The notes below the pieces were generated by a model. That model made no database searches. It was given only the letters and a program-made list of their open reading frames with translations, and was not told the origin of the DNA. The translations under genes were made by a program, and so were the position numbers. DNA of 64,000 nucleotides from Chromatocurvus halotolerans (GTDB lineage Bacteria; Pseudomonadota; Gammaproteobacteria; Pseudomonadales; Halieaceae): positions 1-64,000 of the forward strand of contig NZ_SLWX01000014.1 of the NCBI RefSeq assembly GCF_004340525.1, given 5' to 3'. Position 1 is the first letter of the stretch; every line of letters begins with the position of its first letter. Below, piece by piece: positions 26,198 through 35,251 of this stretch.

Positions 26198-27658
26198 ATG
26201 AACTCCACCCGAGGCGGCCTTTTTTTCTCCCTAAGCGAGCGCTATCTCCTTATTGCTATACAGCTCGCCAGCGGGATGATCCTAGCCAGGCTGCTTACTC
26301 CCGAAGAAATTGGAATCTACTCCGTCAGTTTAGCTGTGATAGGAGTCGCCCAAGTACTGCGCGACTTTGGTATCGGCAGCTTCATCATTCAGGCTCAGCA
26401 CCTCTCCGAGCGGCACATACGCACCGCTTTTGGTTTCTCTCTTTTGTTGGGGGCAACGTTATTCCTCACCATATTCTCACTGGCACCTATCGCAGGGGTT
26501 TTCTATGATGACGACCGCATTGTTCATACGATGCGGATAAGTTCGATCAACTTCCTGATATTGCCCTTCTGCTCTATATCTATTTCACTACTACGCCGCA
26601 ATATGCTCTTCAAACGCCTCGCATTGGTAGCAGTCATTTCATCCCTTATCGGTTTTATCGTAGGCGTGTCGTTGGCGCTCAAGGGATTCGGCCCAAACAG
26701 TATGGCACTCGGTGCTGTGGCCAGCAATACCACTACTGGCATTCTCGCCTGGCTAGCAAGAACCGATCGCAAGCTGCTGATGCCCGGACTCTCTGAATGG
26801 CGAGAGATACTCAAGTTTGGCTCGCAAAGCTCTCTAGCAGGACTGGTATCCAGCGTTTCTATGGACATCAACGATCTGGCACTTGGCAGGATTCTCGGTT
26901 TCGCGCCCGTGGCGATGTTGAGTCGAGCCCAGGGCATTATGAATCTGTTTCACCGGGATATCATGGCTGCGATTCGTGGGGTGATGTTTCCTTCTTTCGC
27001 GAAATCACACCGTGAAGAGTCATCTGTCGATGCGGAATACATAAAAAGTGTGACCAATATCACCGCATTCGCATGGCCTTTTTACGCTTTCGCAGCGCTG
27101 TATGCCGATGAAATAATCAGGCTTATGTTTGGCACCCAATGGAACGAGGCGGCGCATCTTGTTCCCTGGTTTTGCCTGGCCGGTGCCTTCGCCTCAACCT
27201 GGAACCTGATACTGAATGCGGTAATGGCAGTAGGCCGAATAGATTTATATACGAAAGCAGAGCTTGTAATTCAACCACTGCGTGCGACACTTATGGTGGT
27301 AGTTGCAGTTGTTTTTGAATCTTTGACCGCATGCGCGATTGCATTCTTTTTGGTGTATGCAATGAGCACTCCATTTTTGTATTGGGTAAAAGGCAAGTGC
27401 ATACCAACAAACTATACGTCGTTGCGATCCGGACTCGTGGCCAGCGCCAGCCTTACTCTGACGAGCATGGCTTTACCTGCGTTACTTATCTCTCAAGTGC
27501 CTGAGCAGCGGGAGCTTACAGAAACAGCGTTGTTGGTGTGCGCTGGCGGCGCACTGGCAGGCCTGTCCTGGTTGTTTGCGCTTTTGACGTTCAATCATCC
27601 GCTGAAATTCGACCCGATAGTTCGCAGGACTCTCGCGTCATTCCATATACACAAGTAG
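26198..27658 (+). CDS. Wzx-like oligosaccharide flippase
   Basis: A 486-residue polytopic protein of the MOP/polysaccharide transporter superfamily, with about 12-14 helices. Features include FFSLSERYLLIAIQLASGMI, ILARLLTPEEIGIYSV and VLRDFGIGSFIIQ, the typical N-terminal signature of O-unit flippases. It moves undecaprenyl-linked repeat units to the periplasmic face. I use the ATG at 26198 because the frame upstream (from 26147) is within the preceding glycosyltransferase. It sits in the accessory glycosyltransferase operon, which argues that this cluster makes its own repeat unit by the Wzx/Wzy route. Confidence 0.88.
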   Translation: MNSTRGGLFFSLSERYLLIAIQLASGMILARLLTPEEIGIYSVSLAVIGVAQVLRDFGIGSFIIQAQHLSERHIRTAFGFSLLLGATLFLTIFSLAPIAGVFYDDDRIVHTMRISSINFLILPFCSISISLLRRNMLFKRLALVAVISSLIGFIVGVSLALKGFGPNSMALGAVASNTTTGILAWLARTDRKLLMPGLSEWREILKFGSQSSLAGLVSSVSMDINDLALGRILGFAPVAMLSRAQGIMNLFHRDIMAAIRGVMFPSFAKSHREESSVDAEYIKSVTNITAFAWPFYAFAALYADEIIRLMFGTQWNEAAHLVPWFCLAGAFASTWNLILNAVMAVGRIDLYTKAELVIQPLRATLMVVVAVVFESLTACAIAFFLVYAMSTPFLYWVKGKCIPTNYTSLRSGLVASASLTLTSMALPALLISQVPEQRELTETALLVCAGGALAGLSWLFALLTFNHPLKFDPIVRRTLASFHIHK

Positions 27659-27669
27659 GGGGTCGAATC

Positions 27670-28434
27670 GTGGAACAGCCGATTAGTCTACAGTTACTCA
27701 ACATTATGCTTTTAACGGCTATCCTGGCAATTTCTCTCTGGATATTCCGCAAAGCCAGCAAGATTCACAAAGCGTCTTACCGGCTAATCGATGACGCTGC
27801 TATCGTTCGCAAAGAGACGCAGGCGCTTTTTGCGCAATGTCAGGCACTGCGAATTCTGGAAAGCAAGCTACATCTTGATCAGCCGTTACCCGCAACGCGT
27901 GGCTGGGCTGGATCACCTGACTTTCTGCTGACATTGGCGGATCAGGTGCTCGCAAAGAAACCCACCATCGTGGTCGAATGCAGCTCAGGTGTTTCGACAC
28001 TAGTCATAGCGCGCTGTCTTCAATTGAATGGCCATGGGCATGCGTACAGTCTTGAGCATGATCAAACATACGCAAAGAAAACTGAGGATATGCTGACCAG
28101 CTTTAACTTGAATGACTATGCAACGATTTTATATGCACCTTTGGTAGTTAAAGGCAATGACAGTGCCTGGTATGACGAATCAGTATTGTCGGATCACATA
28201 GCACCCATCGATATTTTGATTGTAGATGGCCCACCAGAGAGCACAGCCCCTCTCGCACGACTGCCCGCCGTACCAAGATTACTTCCACGCATGAACGCGA
28301 ACGCGACAATCATACTTGATGATGCTGATCGTGAAGCGGAGCGGGAGACTGTAAAACGTTGGCTGCAAATGGAGCCAACGTTTCACGTTAATCACCTACA
28401 CCATGAAAAAGGTTGTGTCATATTGTCAAGATAG
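27670..28434 (+). CDS. Membrane-anchored SAM-dependent methyltransferase
   Basis: About 254 residues. Helix 1 (residues 6-24, SLQLLNIMLLTAILAISLWI) anchors the protein; then comes a class I Rossmann methyltransferase domain with motif I IVVECSSGVSTLVIARCL and motif II YSLEHDQTYAKKTEDML, and IDILIVDGPP later. The GTG at 27670 follows an AGGGGG ribosome site, 11 bp after the flippase stop; the longer upstream frame lies inside the flippase gene. It probably methylates a sugar of the glycan. It ends the plus-strand operon and converges on the long minus-strand operon. Confidence 0.78.
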   Translation: MEQPISLQLLNIMLLTAILAISLWIFRKASKIHKASYRLIDDAAIVRKETQALFAQCQALRILESKLHLDQPLPATRGWAGSPDFLLTLADQVLAKKPTIVVECSSGVSTLVIARCLQLNGHGHAYSLEHDQTYAKKTEDMLTSFNLNDYATILYAPLVVKGNDSAWYDESVLSDHIAPIDILIVDGPPESTAPLARLPAVPRLLPRMNANATIILDDADREAERETVKRWLQMEPTFHVNHLHHEKGCVILSR

Positions 28435-28475
28435 CTGAGCCTTTTAACGCTGATTACTGCTCGAACCTAGCGTAT

Positions 28476-29168
28476 CTACTCTTCCTCAGCTAGTCGTTTT
28501 TTCAAGCCTTGCAAAGGAAACCCTGCCGCGTAGACTGCATCAGCGTATTTCTTGGCTTCATTATTTTTACCCATATCAAGGAGAAACAAACCGTAGTTGT
28601 ATTTGGCCTGCAAATTATGAGGCGCCAAATCCACTGCTCTTTTGTACGCTGCATCGGCTCTTTCATTGTAACCTTGCCGGTGAGAGAGTAGACCCATGAG
28701 CATATATGCCATATCGTCATTCGGACTGAAGTTAGTCGCGCGCTGCAAATAGCATTCAACTGGGGGTATGTCCAAATCTCGGAGCATGAATCGCTGATTG
28801 CTGTCGAGCGACAACTGATGCCGAATCATCGCATTCAATGCCCGATGATGATTCGGCCAAGCCCTTAAGGTATAGTCAAGGTTAGCGAGCAAATCTCTCG
28901 ACCTACCGCGAAGTTGCTCCATATCCGTAGTAAAATGATAGCGTTCTACCAGTTCCAGTTTGTCCGCTAATGCGCCTCGACCAAGGTAGTCAAACGGGCC
29001 AAATCCCTGACCCTGTCCTCGACAGCTGCCTCCATCGAATGTGTCGCCCACCCAAGGAGCAGATCGTTGCGCCATACTCTGCGCAGATAGCAACGCTGAA
29101 AGAATTAGCACAAGCCAACTCTGCATAAACCACCGGCGCTTCAGCGACCGTAGACTCAAAAATCTCAT
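28476..29168 (-). CDS. Small secreted TPR-repeat protein
   Basis: About 230 residues. The signal peptide (FMQSWLVLILSALLSAQSMA) has an A-x-A-type site. The mature part starts with a Cys-containing segment (GGSCRGQGQGFGPFDYLGRG), and the C-terminal third holds TPR-like helices (DDMAYMLMGLLSHRQGYNER, DAAYKRAVDLAPHNLQAKYN). It probably scaffolds proteins in the periplasm. The start at 29168 overlaps the upstream deacetylase stop as ATGA. It is the last gene of the long minus-strand EPS operon. The function is unknown, but PrsT, another TPR protein, also serves this system. Confidence 0.7.
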   Translation of the reverse strand: MRFLSLRSLKRRWFMQSWLVLILSALLSAQSMAQRSAPWVGDTFDGGSCRGQGQGFGPFDYLGRGALADKLELVERYHFTTDMEQLRGRSRDLLANLDYTLRAWPNHHRALNAMIRHQLSLDSNQRFMLRDLDIPPVECYLQRATNFSPNDDMAYMLMGLLSHRQGYNERADAAYKRAVDLAPHNLQAKYNYGLFLLDMGKNNEAKKYADAVYAAGFPLQGLKKRLAEEE

Positions 29169-30145
29169 TCTCTTTTCACAGCCCATTCATTGAACATCAA
29201 GCGTAAACCAAACTTAACGCGTGAAGTATCCCATGGTGTGAACCGATGTAGCTGTAATTTGTCAGTGTCGGGGGAATTAAACCCATTATCAGTGCTGACA
29301 GCGGCGTCAAAGCCTACATCCTGTACTATTTTTCGATGACGATTATCGTAATCCAGTCCGCGACGTCCGTTAGGGTAAGCAAACAGATTTACGGGCCTTT
29401 GCAATAAGTCTTCAAGACACGCCTTACTATCAACTATCTCTTTTTTCACTGAGTTGTCGTCTTCACATGAAAGAATCGGATGATTAACGGTATGCGCACC
29501 AATATCAAATCCACTCCGGGACAAGGCTCTGAGTTGACACGTGTCAAGCATGGGTGTGTCTGCAGGTCGCACCCCCAGGAGACGTTCCAGTTCGTGCATC
29601 AAACATCCTCGCTCGTTTAGTGGTTTGTGCTTTACGTGAGCCAATATTCGGCCTATTGCCTGTTTCCTGGCTTCAATTGTGTCGAGTGAGATTGTCTCGC
29701 CGGCAAATAACGAACCATCAACAGCATCGCTTTTCGTTTGCCTTATAGTTTCGATAACCCTGTCATTCCACATCAAACCACCGTCAAGAAAGCCTGTTGC
29801 CACGAAAACGGTTGCTGGAATACCGTGCCGAGCGAGAACAGGCGCGGCTACAGTCATGTTGTCGGCATAGCCATCATCAAAGGTCACACAGATCGACCGT
29901 GGCGCTACCGTTCCGTCTTTGAGTCGCTCTACCCCTTCTCGAAGACTAATCGGGTTGAAGTACCTCCTTAGAAGAGCCATCTGACGATCAAATTGATTAC
30001 TCAAAACCACACCAGGCCTCAGTGGGTCAAATCGGTGCAATACCCGATGATAAATCAAGATGCTTAAATGCGACGATCCTGGCTTTGGATTAAGCATATC
30101 AGTGAATAACAGCGGCGCTTTCGACAGTGAGGAGCCCCTAAGCAT
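29165..30145 (-). CDS. Polysaccharide deacetylase (NodB-like)
   Basis: A 326-residue carbohydrate esterase 4-type protein. ILIYHRV opens the fold, ICVTFDDGYADN carries the metal-binding Asp pair, and FDIGAHTVNHPILS supplies the H-x3-H-type ligands. FAYPNGRRGLDYD is motif 3. It removes N- or O-acetyl groups from the glycan. The gene overlaps the upstream O-antigen-ligase-like gene by 8 nt and the downstream TPR gene by 4 nt. No signal peptide is clear; an internal ATG at 30097 is an alternative start. It is one of three deacetylases in the locus. Confidence 0.85.
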   Translation of the reverse strand: MLRGSSLSKAPLLFTDMLNPKPGSSHLSILIYHRVLHRFDPLRPGVVLSNQFDRQMALLRRYFNPISLREGVERLKDGTVAPRSICVTFDDGYADNMTVAAPVLARHGIPATVFVATGFLDGGLMWNDRVIETIRQTKSDAVDGSLFAGETISLDTIEARKQAIGRILAHVKHKPLNERGCLMHELERLLGVRPADTPMLDTCQLRALSRSGFDIGAHTVNHPILSCEDDNSVKKEIVDSKACLEDLLQRPVNLFAYPNGRRGLDYDNRHRKIVQDVGFDAAVSTDNGFNSPDTDKLQLHRFTPWDTSRVKFGLRLMFNEWAVKRE

Positions 30146-31472
30146 ACTGCACCCTTGCTTCCGCCAAGAGTGCTTCAGGTGGTTTGCGACCTACAAGTTC
30201 AGCTCGGTACATCCACATTACCGATACCAGTCCAAACACTGCGTATAACAAATCAAAATATGCGAGACTCACGTTGGCAGCAGTGATGCCAAAACCAATC
30301 AGGCTAAGGTTCAACGCGCTCGAGACTTTAGCGTACCAAACGTGTCCTTCTCGATAGCCGAACTTCATATTTCTTCGATTATTGAGGTAGGCATATCCAA
30401 GAATAGCAAGAAACATCCCTAGTCCCAGAAAGCCGTGATCTCCCAGGACCTGAAAGTACACGTTATGCGCTGCCTTGGGTGCCAGGCCGGTAGGTATCGG
30501 CACCGTATAAAGGGGACCGAAATCCGGTGTTTCTGGCGCATAGTCATTCCATAAAACAGGATCAGTTACCGCGCCGAAACCACCACCAGTCAGCGGATTA
30601 TCCAACGCAATCAGCGTGGATATCTTCCATGCCCATAGCCGCCCGATAAACGATCCATCTGCCTCTGCCGCTGTCAAAATCGTGTTCTGCCGCTCTTTCC
30701 ATCCGTCCGGCGCTGCCTGATACACTACGGGAAGCATCAGCAGCGCAAGAACCGCCAACCCGAGTTTGTACCGGGAATTCATCCACATGGCGATAGCGAG
30801 AATGCTCAGGCCGATAAAGCCCCCGCGGGAATAAGTTCCTACGACGGCGACTACGTTCAATCCTAAAAGGCCCCAGAGACCCAGGCGAAGCCAATAGTGC
30901 CTGGTTACGTGAATGAGATAGATAATTAACGGTATACACATGTTGATGGCCACCGCCAGATCATTACGGTCTGCAATAATGCCGGCGCGACCCACAATCC
31001 GATGCCCGCCTGCGGAGAGAATAAACTTGACCCCTTCCATCGCGGCATAGGATGAAATAGAGAGCACGATGGCCCAGACAAAAGTGTCGATGTGCATTTT
31101 GCTTCGAAGCACCAGCACAATGAAAAGAAACAAGGTGATAATTTTCATGAACTGCGCCCAGTAGCCCCACACCCAACCCGGGTCCGATTGCAGCGTGAAG
31201 GCCGTACTTACCATGGTCCAGAAGCCAAACGCCAACACCCAGAACCCGATTTTCCCCGGCCGGAATGACTTGTTCTTCATCACAAACAGGTAGGAAAGCG
31301 CCGTGAATATCACGATTGTGAAATTCAACCGGAAGCTCTGTGAAAACCCAAAAGCCCAGTTGGTGGGTGCCGCAAGGGCAATCCACACCCAGGCCGCCAG
31401 GCCAAGGTAGGGGCGCTTGAACGCGTAAAAAATCGCCACAAACAAAAAGCCAACGAGCAGGAGGTCGCGCAT
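30138..31472 (-). CDS. Exosortase A-associated O-antigen-ligase-fold protein
   Basis: A 444-residue multi-helix protein of the Wzy/WaaL superfamily, of the kind annotated as putative O-glycosylation ligase in XrtA loci (TIGR03097 type). About 11 helices are visible. The conserved features are GVKFILSAGGHRIVGRAG and DRNDLAVAINMCIPLIIYL in the N-terminal half, TYSRGGFIGLSIL, and the large periplasmic loop with ETPDFGPLYTVPIPTG then KAAHNVYFQVLGDHGFLGLG, which has the usual H-N-x-Y motif. It may polymerise the EPS or attach glycan to PEP-CTERM proteins. Its ATG overlaps the stop of a tiny upstream ORF (TGATG). Confidence 0.85.
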   Translation of the reverse strand: MRDLLLVGFLFVAIFYAFKRPYLGLAAWVWIALAAPTNWAFGFSQSFRLNFTIVIFTALSYLFVMKNKSFRPGKIGFWVLAFGFWTMVSTAFTLQSDPGWVWGYWAQFMKIITLFLFIVLVLRSKMHIDTFVWAIVLSISSYAAMEGVKFILSAGGHRIVGRAGIIADRNDLAVAINMCIPLIIYLIHVTRHYWLRLGLWGLLGLNVVAVVGTYSRGGFIGLSILAIAMWMNSRYKLGLAVLALLMLPVVYQAAPDGWKERQNTILTAAEADGSFIGRLWAWKISTLIALDNPLTGGGFGAVTDPVLWNDYAPETPDFGPLYTVPIPTGLAPKAAHNVYFQVLGDHGFLGLGMFLAILGYAYLNNRRNMKFGYREGHVWYAKVSSALNLSLIGFGITAANVSLAYFDLLYAVFGLVSVMWMYRAELVGRKPPEALLAEARVQYA

Positions 31473-31555
31473 CAGTCCTCATCCTGCTTGCTGGACCAAT
31501 AAAGCAGATAGCACATGGAGACCACCACAATCAGCAGGTACAGACTGTCGATCAT
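31472..31555 (-). CDS. 27-residue single-helix membrane peptide
   Basis: A complete small ORF encoding one hydrophobic helix (MIDSLYLLIVVVSMCYLLYW) and a hydrophilic acidic tail (SSKQDED). Its ATG overlaps the TGA of the upstream ligase-like gene as ATGA (31552-31555), and its TGA overlaps the ATG of the O-antigen-ligase-like gene as TGATG (31470-31474). Being fitted exactly between two coupled genes, it is unlikely to be chance. It may be a membrane subunit or a translation-coupling peptide for the ligase. I do not recognise a family, and it is shorter than most annotation cut-offs. Confidence 0.65.
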   Translation of the reverse strand: MIDSLYLLIVVVSMCYLLYWSSKQDED

Positions 31556-32907
31556 GCTGCACTCACCTTGCTACTCACGTAGCGAAACTTGCCCGACGCT
31601 TCCGGCAACAGCTCTGCCACCGCCTCAATCTCAATACTGACGCTCTCACCCAGCCTGGCCCGCAGGCCCTGCCGGATGGCAGCGACCACCGACGGCTGCA
31701 GCGCGCTCCGGGGCACTACCTGCACACGCGTTTTGGCCAGTGACTCCTGCACAATCCTGAAGTTAGCCACCTCCGGAATATCCCGCAGCACGTAGATCAG
31801 TGCGAGGCCATGCAGCACCGTGCCATCGGCGGCCACCACGAAATCCGTGCTGCGCCCCTCCACACTGGCCATCACCGGAAGGCCGCGACCGCAGGCACAG
31901 GCTCCCTCGCCCAGCACACCCACATCGCCTGTTCGGTAACGCACGAAGGGAAAGTCCCCCGTTCGCAGGTGGGTCACCACAATCTCCCCGGCTTCACCCG
32001 CAGGCACAGCCTCGCCATCGGCGTTCAGTATCTCTACCACGATGTCCTCTGCGGTAATGTGCAGGCTGCCCGCAGGACAGGCATGCGCAATGAAGCCCGC
32101 ATCCCGACCGCCGTAGCCGTTGGCCACCGGACACCCGAACACACGGGAAATCGCCTGCTGCTGATGATCATACAGCCGCTCTGAGGTCACAAAGGCCACG
32201 CTAATGCCCAGGCTATCAAGGGCGACACCCTGCCCCTCGGCAAACTCGGCTATCTTTGCCAGTGACGAAGGATAGCCAAACAGCATCGCCGGGCGGGCCT
32301 CACGAATGCAAGCCACAAAGCGGTGCAGATTCTCCTCGGACATCTCGAAGGCGGATAGCAGCTCCGTGCGCATCAGCCGGTCGCGCAGTAAGCGCAGCCG
32401 ATCCTGGGCGCCCAGCTCAATCGGCGAGCCCCAGACCACCATTTCCCGGTCGCCGATATCCACGCCCCACCATCGGGTCGCCCGGCGCTTGGCTGCCACG
32501 TCGTGGCTCACCCGCTCATTGCTCAGGTAAAAGATCAGCGGCTCACCGCTGGAGCCGCCGGTATTGAAGCGCTTCAGCCGAGCCTCGCTGCCTTCGGCCT
32601 TAAGGCTTTCCATGTTGGCGCGAATGGTGGGTTTGTCCAGACGCGGCAGTAAGGCGAGGTCAGCAACGCTGGTAACGTCAGCCGGATCAAAGCCTCGCTC
32701 GGCAAACAGCGCCCGATAATATGGCACGGTGCGCCCGATGCGCACCAGAAAGTCACGCAACTCCCTTAACTGCAGCGCCTGCATTTCCTCGGGTGACAGC
32801 CACTGGTTGCGCTCCATGGCGCGGAACGCCGCCTGAGTTGTGTGGCCCTTAAACCGTTCCTGCAGCGGGAAAAGTACATTGGCAACAAACTGCTGGGCTA
32901 GGCGCAT
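31552..32907 (-). CDS. Phenylacetate-CoA ligase/CapK-like adenylating enzyme
   Basis: A 451-residue ANL-superfamily protein of the CapK/PaaK-like type. The P-loop-like motif is RFNTGGSSGEPLIFYLS near residues 113-130. GYGGRDAGFIAHACP is the A5-type region, VTHLRTGDFPFVRYRTGDVG the A7/A8 region with the conserved Asp, and ACACGRG a Cys-containing turn found in PaaK/CapK proteins. It probably activates a carboxylic acid (sugar acid, amino acid or fatty acid) as an adenylate for transfer to the glycan; it might fill the gap left by the absent acyl-CoA ligase. The ATG at 32907 overlaps the upstream glycosyltransferase by 10 nt. Confidence 0.82.
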   Translation of the reverse strand: MRLAQQFVANVLFPLQERFKGHTTQAAFRAMERNQWLSPEEMQALQLRELRDFLVRIGRTVPYYRALFAERGFDPADVTSVADLALLPRLDKPTIRANMESLKAEGSEARLKRFNTGGSSGEPLIFYLSNERVSHDVAAKRRATRWWGVDIGDREMVVWGSPIELGAQDRLRLLRDRLMRTELLSAFEMSEENLHRFVACIREARPAMLFGYPSSLAKIAEFAEGQGVALDSLGISVAFVTSERLYDHQQQAISRVFGCPVANGYGGRDAGFIAHACPAGSLHITAEDIVVEILNADGEAVPAGEAGEIVVTHLRTGDFPFVRYRTGDVGVLGEGACACGRGLPVMASVEGRSTDFVVAADGTVLHGLALIYVLRDIPEVANFRIVQESLAKTRVQVVPRSALQPSVVAAIRQGLRARLGESVSIEIEAVAELLPEASGKFRYVSSKVSAA

Positions 32908-34025
32908 ACCGGCTCTCCCAATGCCTGGCGGTACTGGGCCAGCCACTGGCCATGCACCCTGGACCAGGTGTAATCCGCTACGCTGGCAAGGCCAGCATGG
33001 GCCAGGCGGGAACACAGGTTGGCATCTGCCATCAGCAGCTCCATGGCCGCGGCCATGGCATCGGCATTCTGCGCCGGCACCAGTAATGCCGTCTTCTCAT
33101 GCGTCACGATGTACGGCACGCCGCCAACATCAGTGCTGATCACCGGGACCCCACTAGCCAGGGCCTCAATAACCGAGTTGGGCATATTGTCTACAGTGGT
33201 GGGGTTAAGCAAAACATCCGCCTTACGATAGAGCGCGGCCACTTGGTCTCGATCAAGACGACCAGCAAAGTGCACCATGTTCGTAATCCCCAGGGATTGC
33301 GCCTGCGCTCGCAACGCAGCTTCTTCCGGACCGCTACCGGCCACCACCAGCCGAAGTGCCGGGGCGGGCGTGCCGGTTGCCGCCGCTGCCTGTACCCTGG
33401 CAAACGCCTGCAGGGCTGTACCCACGTCGTAAATCTTCTCCAGGTTACGCGTAATGGCAAAAGTGAATACCTTGCCCGGCGCTTCTGCTGCACTGGCCGG
33501 CGAGAACAGCGCCGTATCTATAATGTTGGGTACAACGTCGCAGTTATAACCGTAATCCGCAAACACGGCCCGCAGATAGCCCGAGGGCACTACCAGGGCC
33601 TGGGCATGCCGCAGGCTCAGGTTCACCCACCGCGCGGAACGCGAGAGAAAGGTGCTCGCCTCGCCACCGCGATAGTTCACCAGCACCGGCGTGCCGCGCA
33701 GCCGCGCCAGCCACAGCACCGGTGCGGCAAACAGGTGCCAGGACCACCCGGAATTGGCCATGAGGTGAATCACATCCACCCGCCCCGCGAGGCGCCACAC
33801 TGCCACGCTGTAAGGCAGCAGGCGAACCAGTGCACGCAGGCCCGGTACCCTACCCGCCCAGGCGGGTCGATAGGGCGGATTGGTCGGCAACAGCGTGACC
33901 TGCTCACCGGACTCGCGCAGCAGGCGCACCAGCTGGCGCGTCTGCATCGCCATGCCGCCATTGGGTGGCGGCACAGGCCCGATAACCCCGATATGCAGGC
34001 GGTCGTGCTTACTGGCCGCCGTCAT
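32898..34025 (-). CDS. GT4-family glycosyltransferase
   Basis: A 375-residue GT-B enzyme. The N-terminus GVIGPVPPPNGGMAMQTRQL has the Gly-Gly-Met acceptor-loop signature. VVPNIID marks the domain junction, and IEALASGVPVISTDVGGVPY is the E-x7-E donor motif region. It adds one sugar to the lipid-linked repeat unit in the cytoplasm. Start and stop overlap the neighbouring genes (ATGA with the upstream glycosyltransferase), consistent with one tightly coupled operon. High GC like the rest of the core locus. Confidence 0.88.
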   Translation of the reverse strand: MTAASKHDRLHIGVIGPVPPPNGGMAMQTRQLVRLLRESGEQVTLLPTNPPYRPAWAGRVPGLRALVRLLPYSVAVWRLAGRVDVIHLMANSGWSWHLFAAPVLWLARLRGTPVLVNYRGGEASTFLSRSARWVNLSLRHAQALVVPSGYLRAVFADYGYNCDVVPNIIDTALFSPASAAEAPGKVFTFAITRNLEKIYDVGTALQAFARVQAAAATGTPAPALRLVVAGSGPEEAALRAQAQSLGITNMVHFAGRLDRDQVAALYRKADVLLNPTTVDNMPNSVIEALASGVPVISTDVGGVPYIVTHEKTALLVPAQNADAMAAAMELLMADANLCSRLAHAGLASVADYTWSRVHGQWLAQYRQALGEPVCA

Positions 34026-35248
34026 GCCGATTGCGCCTGCCGTGGGCGCAGCAAGCCATCATACAGCGCCCGGTAGCGTCCCACGCTCGCCGCCCAGGTG
34101 CGTTCACTCTCGACGAACTGCCGGCCTGCCTCGCGCATCGCCTGCCAGTCGTCAGGGCGCTGCAAGAGATCACTCACAGCATTGGCCAGTGCAGACGCAT
34201 CGCCGGCCCTGAACAGGCAGCCGGTTTCACCGTCACGAATGAGCTCGCGGTGACCGCCCACGTCGGACGCCACCACCAGCCGCCCCTGGGCCATGGCTTC
34301 CAGAGGCTTCAGGGGTGTAACCAGTTCAGTGAGGCGCATGGGCAAACGCGGATACACGAGCACATCCACCAGATTATAGTAGGCCTGCACGTCGCTATGC
34401 GGAACGCGCCCGGTGAGGATGACCGCATCTGTCAGTCCCAGGGCCTGGATGCGCGCCTTGACAGTCGCCTCCTGCGGACCTCCACCCACCAATAGCAGCC
34501 GCGTGTCCGGATTCGCCGCCACCAGGGCCGGCATCGACTCCAGCAGCAGGGGCAGGCCCTCGTAGGCGTAGAAGGAGCCGATAAAGCCGAGGACGGTCTT
34601 ACCCTCAAGGCCCAGCTCGCGTTGCAGAGCTGCATCCGGTGCAGCCCCGTAGTTGAAGGAATCCACGTTCACCGCATTCGGAATTACCGTGATGTTATCC
34701 GCCGATAGTCCGCGGCCGACAATGTCCTCACGCAGCCCTTCGCAGATCGTCGTCACCGCATCCGCGTGGCGAAATACATAACTTTCCAGAGCCCGGGTGG
34801 CGCGGTAGCGCGGGCCGCCCTCGCGGCTGGTGCCATGATCCACCGCCGCGTCCTCCCAGAAGGCGCGGCATTCGTAGACCACCGGCAGTCCCAGCTGGCG
34901 GCCTGCCTTTAGCGCAGCCAGGCCGTTAAGGGCCGGGGAGTGAGCGTGAAGGATATCGGGGCACTCTTGCGCGGCAACCTCGACAATGCGCCTTGACAGA
35001 GTGCTAACAACGTCCCACTGATCCAACAAGGGCAGACGAGTCAGCGGGCCTCCATTCGGGGTAGTCCGATAAAACGTAAGTCCGTCTATCTCCTCCTCGA
35101 CGTCAGCCGGGCCCTGCTTGGAACCGGTGACGTGCGCTGTGTGCCAACCCAATGCGCGCTGCTCGGCGATGATATTGCGTGTGCGAAACGTATAACCACT
35201 TTGTAACGGAATGGAGTGGTCAAGGATGTGTAATATGCGCACAGTCAC
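34022..35248 (-). CDS. Exosortase A-associated GT4 glycosyltransferase (Daro_2409 type)
   Basis: A 408-residue GT-B enzyme starting VRILHILDHSIPLQSGYTFR, which is a distinctive opening of the PEP-CTERM/exosortase A-associated glycosyltransferase family (TIGR04063, Daro_2409 type). Further family-like segments are IDGLTFYRTTP and VYECRAFWEDAAVDHGTSRE, plus the donor region TELVTPLKPLEAMAQGRLVV, where the second Glu of E-x7-E is visible. It transfers a sugar in EPS assembly. The start is a GTG at 35248, 3 bp after the upstream deacetylase. Its downstream neighbour overlaps by 4 nt. Confidence 0.9.
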   Translation of the reverse strand: MTVRILHILDHSIPLQSGYTFRTRNIIAEQRALGWHTAHVTGSKQGPADVEEEIDGLTFYRTTPNGGPLTRLPLLDQWDVVSTLSRRIVEVAAQECPDILHAHSPALNGLAALKAGRQLGLPVVYECRAFWEDAAVDHGTSREGGPRYRATRALESYVFRHADAVTTICEGLREDIVGRGLSADNITVIPNAVNVDSFNYGAAPDAALQRELGLEGKTVLGFIGSFYAYEGLPLLLESMPALVAANPDTRLLLVGGGPQEATVKARIQALGLTDAVILTGRVPHSDVQAYYNLVDVLVYPRLPMRLTELVTPLKPLEAMAQGRLVVASDVGGHRELIRDGETGCLFRAGDASALANAVSDLLQRPDDWQAMREAGRQFVESERTWAASVGRYRALYDGLLRPRQAQSA

Positions 35249-35251
35249 ACC

